In this document: positions 13,839 to 14,353 of the stretch, in pieces
Layout of the letters: each line of letters begins with the position of its first letter
Position numbering within the stretch: the first letter of the stretch is position 1
Assembly (NCBI GenBank): GCA_002476905.1
Contig: DLND01000131.1
Coordinates: 35,611 to 49,963, forward strand
DNA: 14,353 nucleotides
Reading direction: 5' to 3'
DNA from: Flavobacteriales bacterium UBA7519
GTDB taxonomy: Bacteria; Bacteroidota; Bacteroidia; Flavobacteriales; Weeksellaceae
Program-made: the position numbers and the translations under genes
The notes under the pieces: generated by a model
What the model was told of the DNA's origin: nothing
Databases searched by the model: none
The model's input: the letters and a program-made list of their open reading frames with translations, nothing else

Positions 13839-14353
13839 TTATTTCTTAGAAATCCAGTACAATTTCCCGCTGTCCGTAATCGCATAAAGATTCCCGTCTT
13901 TTCCATCATACACATCGCGGAATCTCTCGCCTTGGTCTTCTAATAATCGTTCTTCTCCAACAACTTTATTATTTTCAAGGATGATTCTGTTGATTTTTTC
14001 GCCACTTAAGCAAGCGATGAAAAGATTGTTTTTCCACTCCTCAATATTTCCGGTGTAAAACGTAATTCCACTTGGAGAGATTACAGGATTCCAGTAATAA
14101 ACTGGTTGTTCCAGGCCGTTTTTTTTCGTTAGTCCATTATTGATTTTCTCCCCAGAATATTCGATTCCATAAGTGATTGTGGGCCAGCCGTAATTTTTTC
14201 CAGCTTGGATAAGATTGATCTCGTCACCGCCTCTTGGACCCATTTCGGTTTCCCCAAGTTCGCCGGTTTCAGGATGAATGGCAATTCCCTGTGGATTTCT
14301 ATGCCCGTATGAAAAGATTTCTGGTTGGGCTTTATTACTACCAATAAAAGGAT
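13839..14353 (-). CDS. PQQ-dependent aldose sugar dehydrogenase, C-terminal part (5' end outside window)
   Basis: The reading frame is open to the right edge, beyond the internal ATG at 14243, so about 171 C-terminal residues are present and the N-terminal half lies outside. The upstream part reads FSYGHRNPQGIAIHPETGE before MGPRGGDEINL. GHRNPQG is the segment whose Arg and Asn contact PQQ in soluble glucose dehydrogenases. GGDEINLI, GKNYGWP and SPSGITFY are further landmarks of the Asd/YliI-like beta-propeller family. The final strands read DVYDGKDGNLYAITD. These enzymes oxidise aldoses with PQQ, usually in the periplasm; the signal peptide cannot be seen here. The stop codon touches the tsaB stop with no intervening base. 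Substrate is not predictable. Confidence 0.9.
   Translation of the reverse strand, partial: PFIGSNKAQPEIFSYGHRNPQGIAIHPETGELGETEMGPRGGDEINLIQAGKNYGWPTITYGIEYSGEKINNGLTKKNGLEQPVYYWNPVISPSGITFYTGNIEEWKNNLFIACLSGEKINRIILENNKVVGEERLLEDQGERFRDVYDGKDGNLYAITDSGKLYWISKK

Noticed and set aside
14129..14344. A 71-codon minus-strand frame near the right edge
   Set aside because: It is out of frame with the sugar dehydrogenase, whose conserved GHRNPQG motif lies in the other frame over the same bases.
1..14353. CRISPR arrays, tRNA or rRNA genes
   Set aside because: No regularly spaced repeats and no tRNA-like cloverleaf or rRNA stretches were noticed; intergenic gaps are all under 150 bp.

Overview
The window looks like a chromosomal segment of a low-GC Flavobacteriia member, most like the Chryseobacterium/Epilithonimonas group. 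Support comes from the protein styles (an outer-membrane TonB receptor ending in an aromatic residue, a DUF2007 protein, TruC, TsaB), the near absence of Shine-Dalgarno sites, and several TAnnTTTG-type -7 promoter elements typical of Bacteroidota. The genus is my inference from protein resemblance, not from a search.

Layout, left to right. (1) 1-1757, plus strand: the 3' part of a TruC-like tRNA pseudouridine synthase (cut by the window edge), then pyrD and a small DUF2007 protein, closed by a hairpin terminator. (2) About 1820-2802: an intact IS1595-type insertion sequence. It sits at the stop codon of the convergent downstream gene and is flanked by a 10-bp direct repeat. (3) 2802-6070, minus strand: a three-gene metal-handling cluster. 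Transcription order is a secreted Cys/His-rich protein, a secreted HMA-domain protein, and a TonB-dependent receptor with its own N-terminal HMA domain. (4) 6195-8117, plus strand: an acyl-CoA dehydrogenase with an N-terminal extension and a membrane-directed MsrB, ended by a strong hairpin. (5) 8188-9386, plus strand: a YdfG-like short-chain dehydrogenase starting at TTG, and an overlapping secreted NTF2-like protein. (6) 9440-13144: a 1234-residue restriction-modification enzyme combining nuclease, adenine methylase and two HsdS-like target-recognition domains in one chain, the architecture of AloI-type IIB/IIG enzymes. (7) 13152-13838: tsaB, 7 bp after the restriction gene. (8) 13839-14353, minus strand: the C-terminal part of a PQQ-dependent aldose sugar dehydrogenase, cut by the right edge and abutting tsaB tail to tail.

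How the parts relate. Most genes are housekeeping (pyrimidine synthesis, tRNA modification, methionine sulfoxide repair, acyl-CoA oxidation). The accessory pieces are the insertion sequence, the metal cluster and the solitary restriction enzyme. The metal cluster is the most distinctive system. The small HMA protein and the receptor's N-terminus share the same order of signal peptide, CxxC HMA domain and ACC-x-Y tail, so the receptor looks like a fusion between a neighbouring metallochaperone and an outer-membrane transporter. Copper is the most likely metal, but the sequence alone does not prove it.
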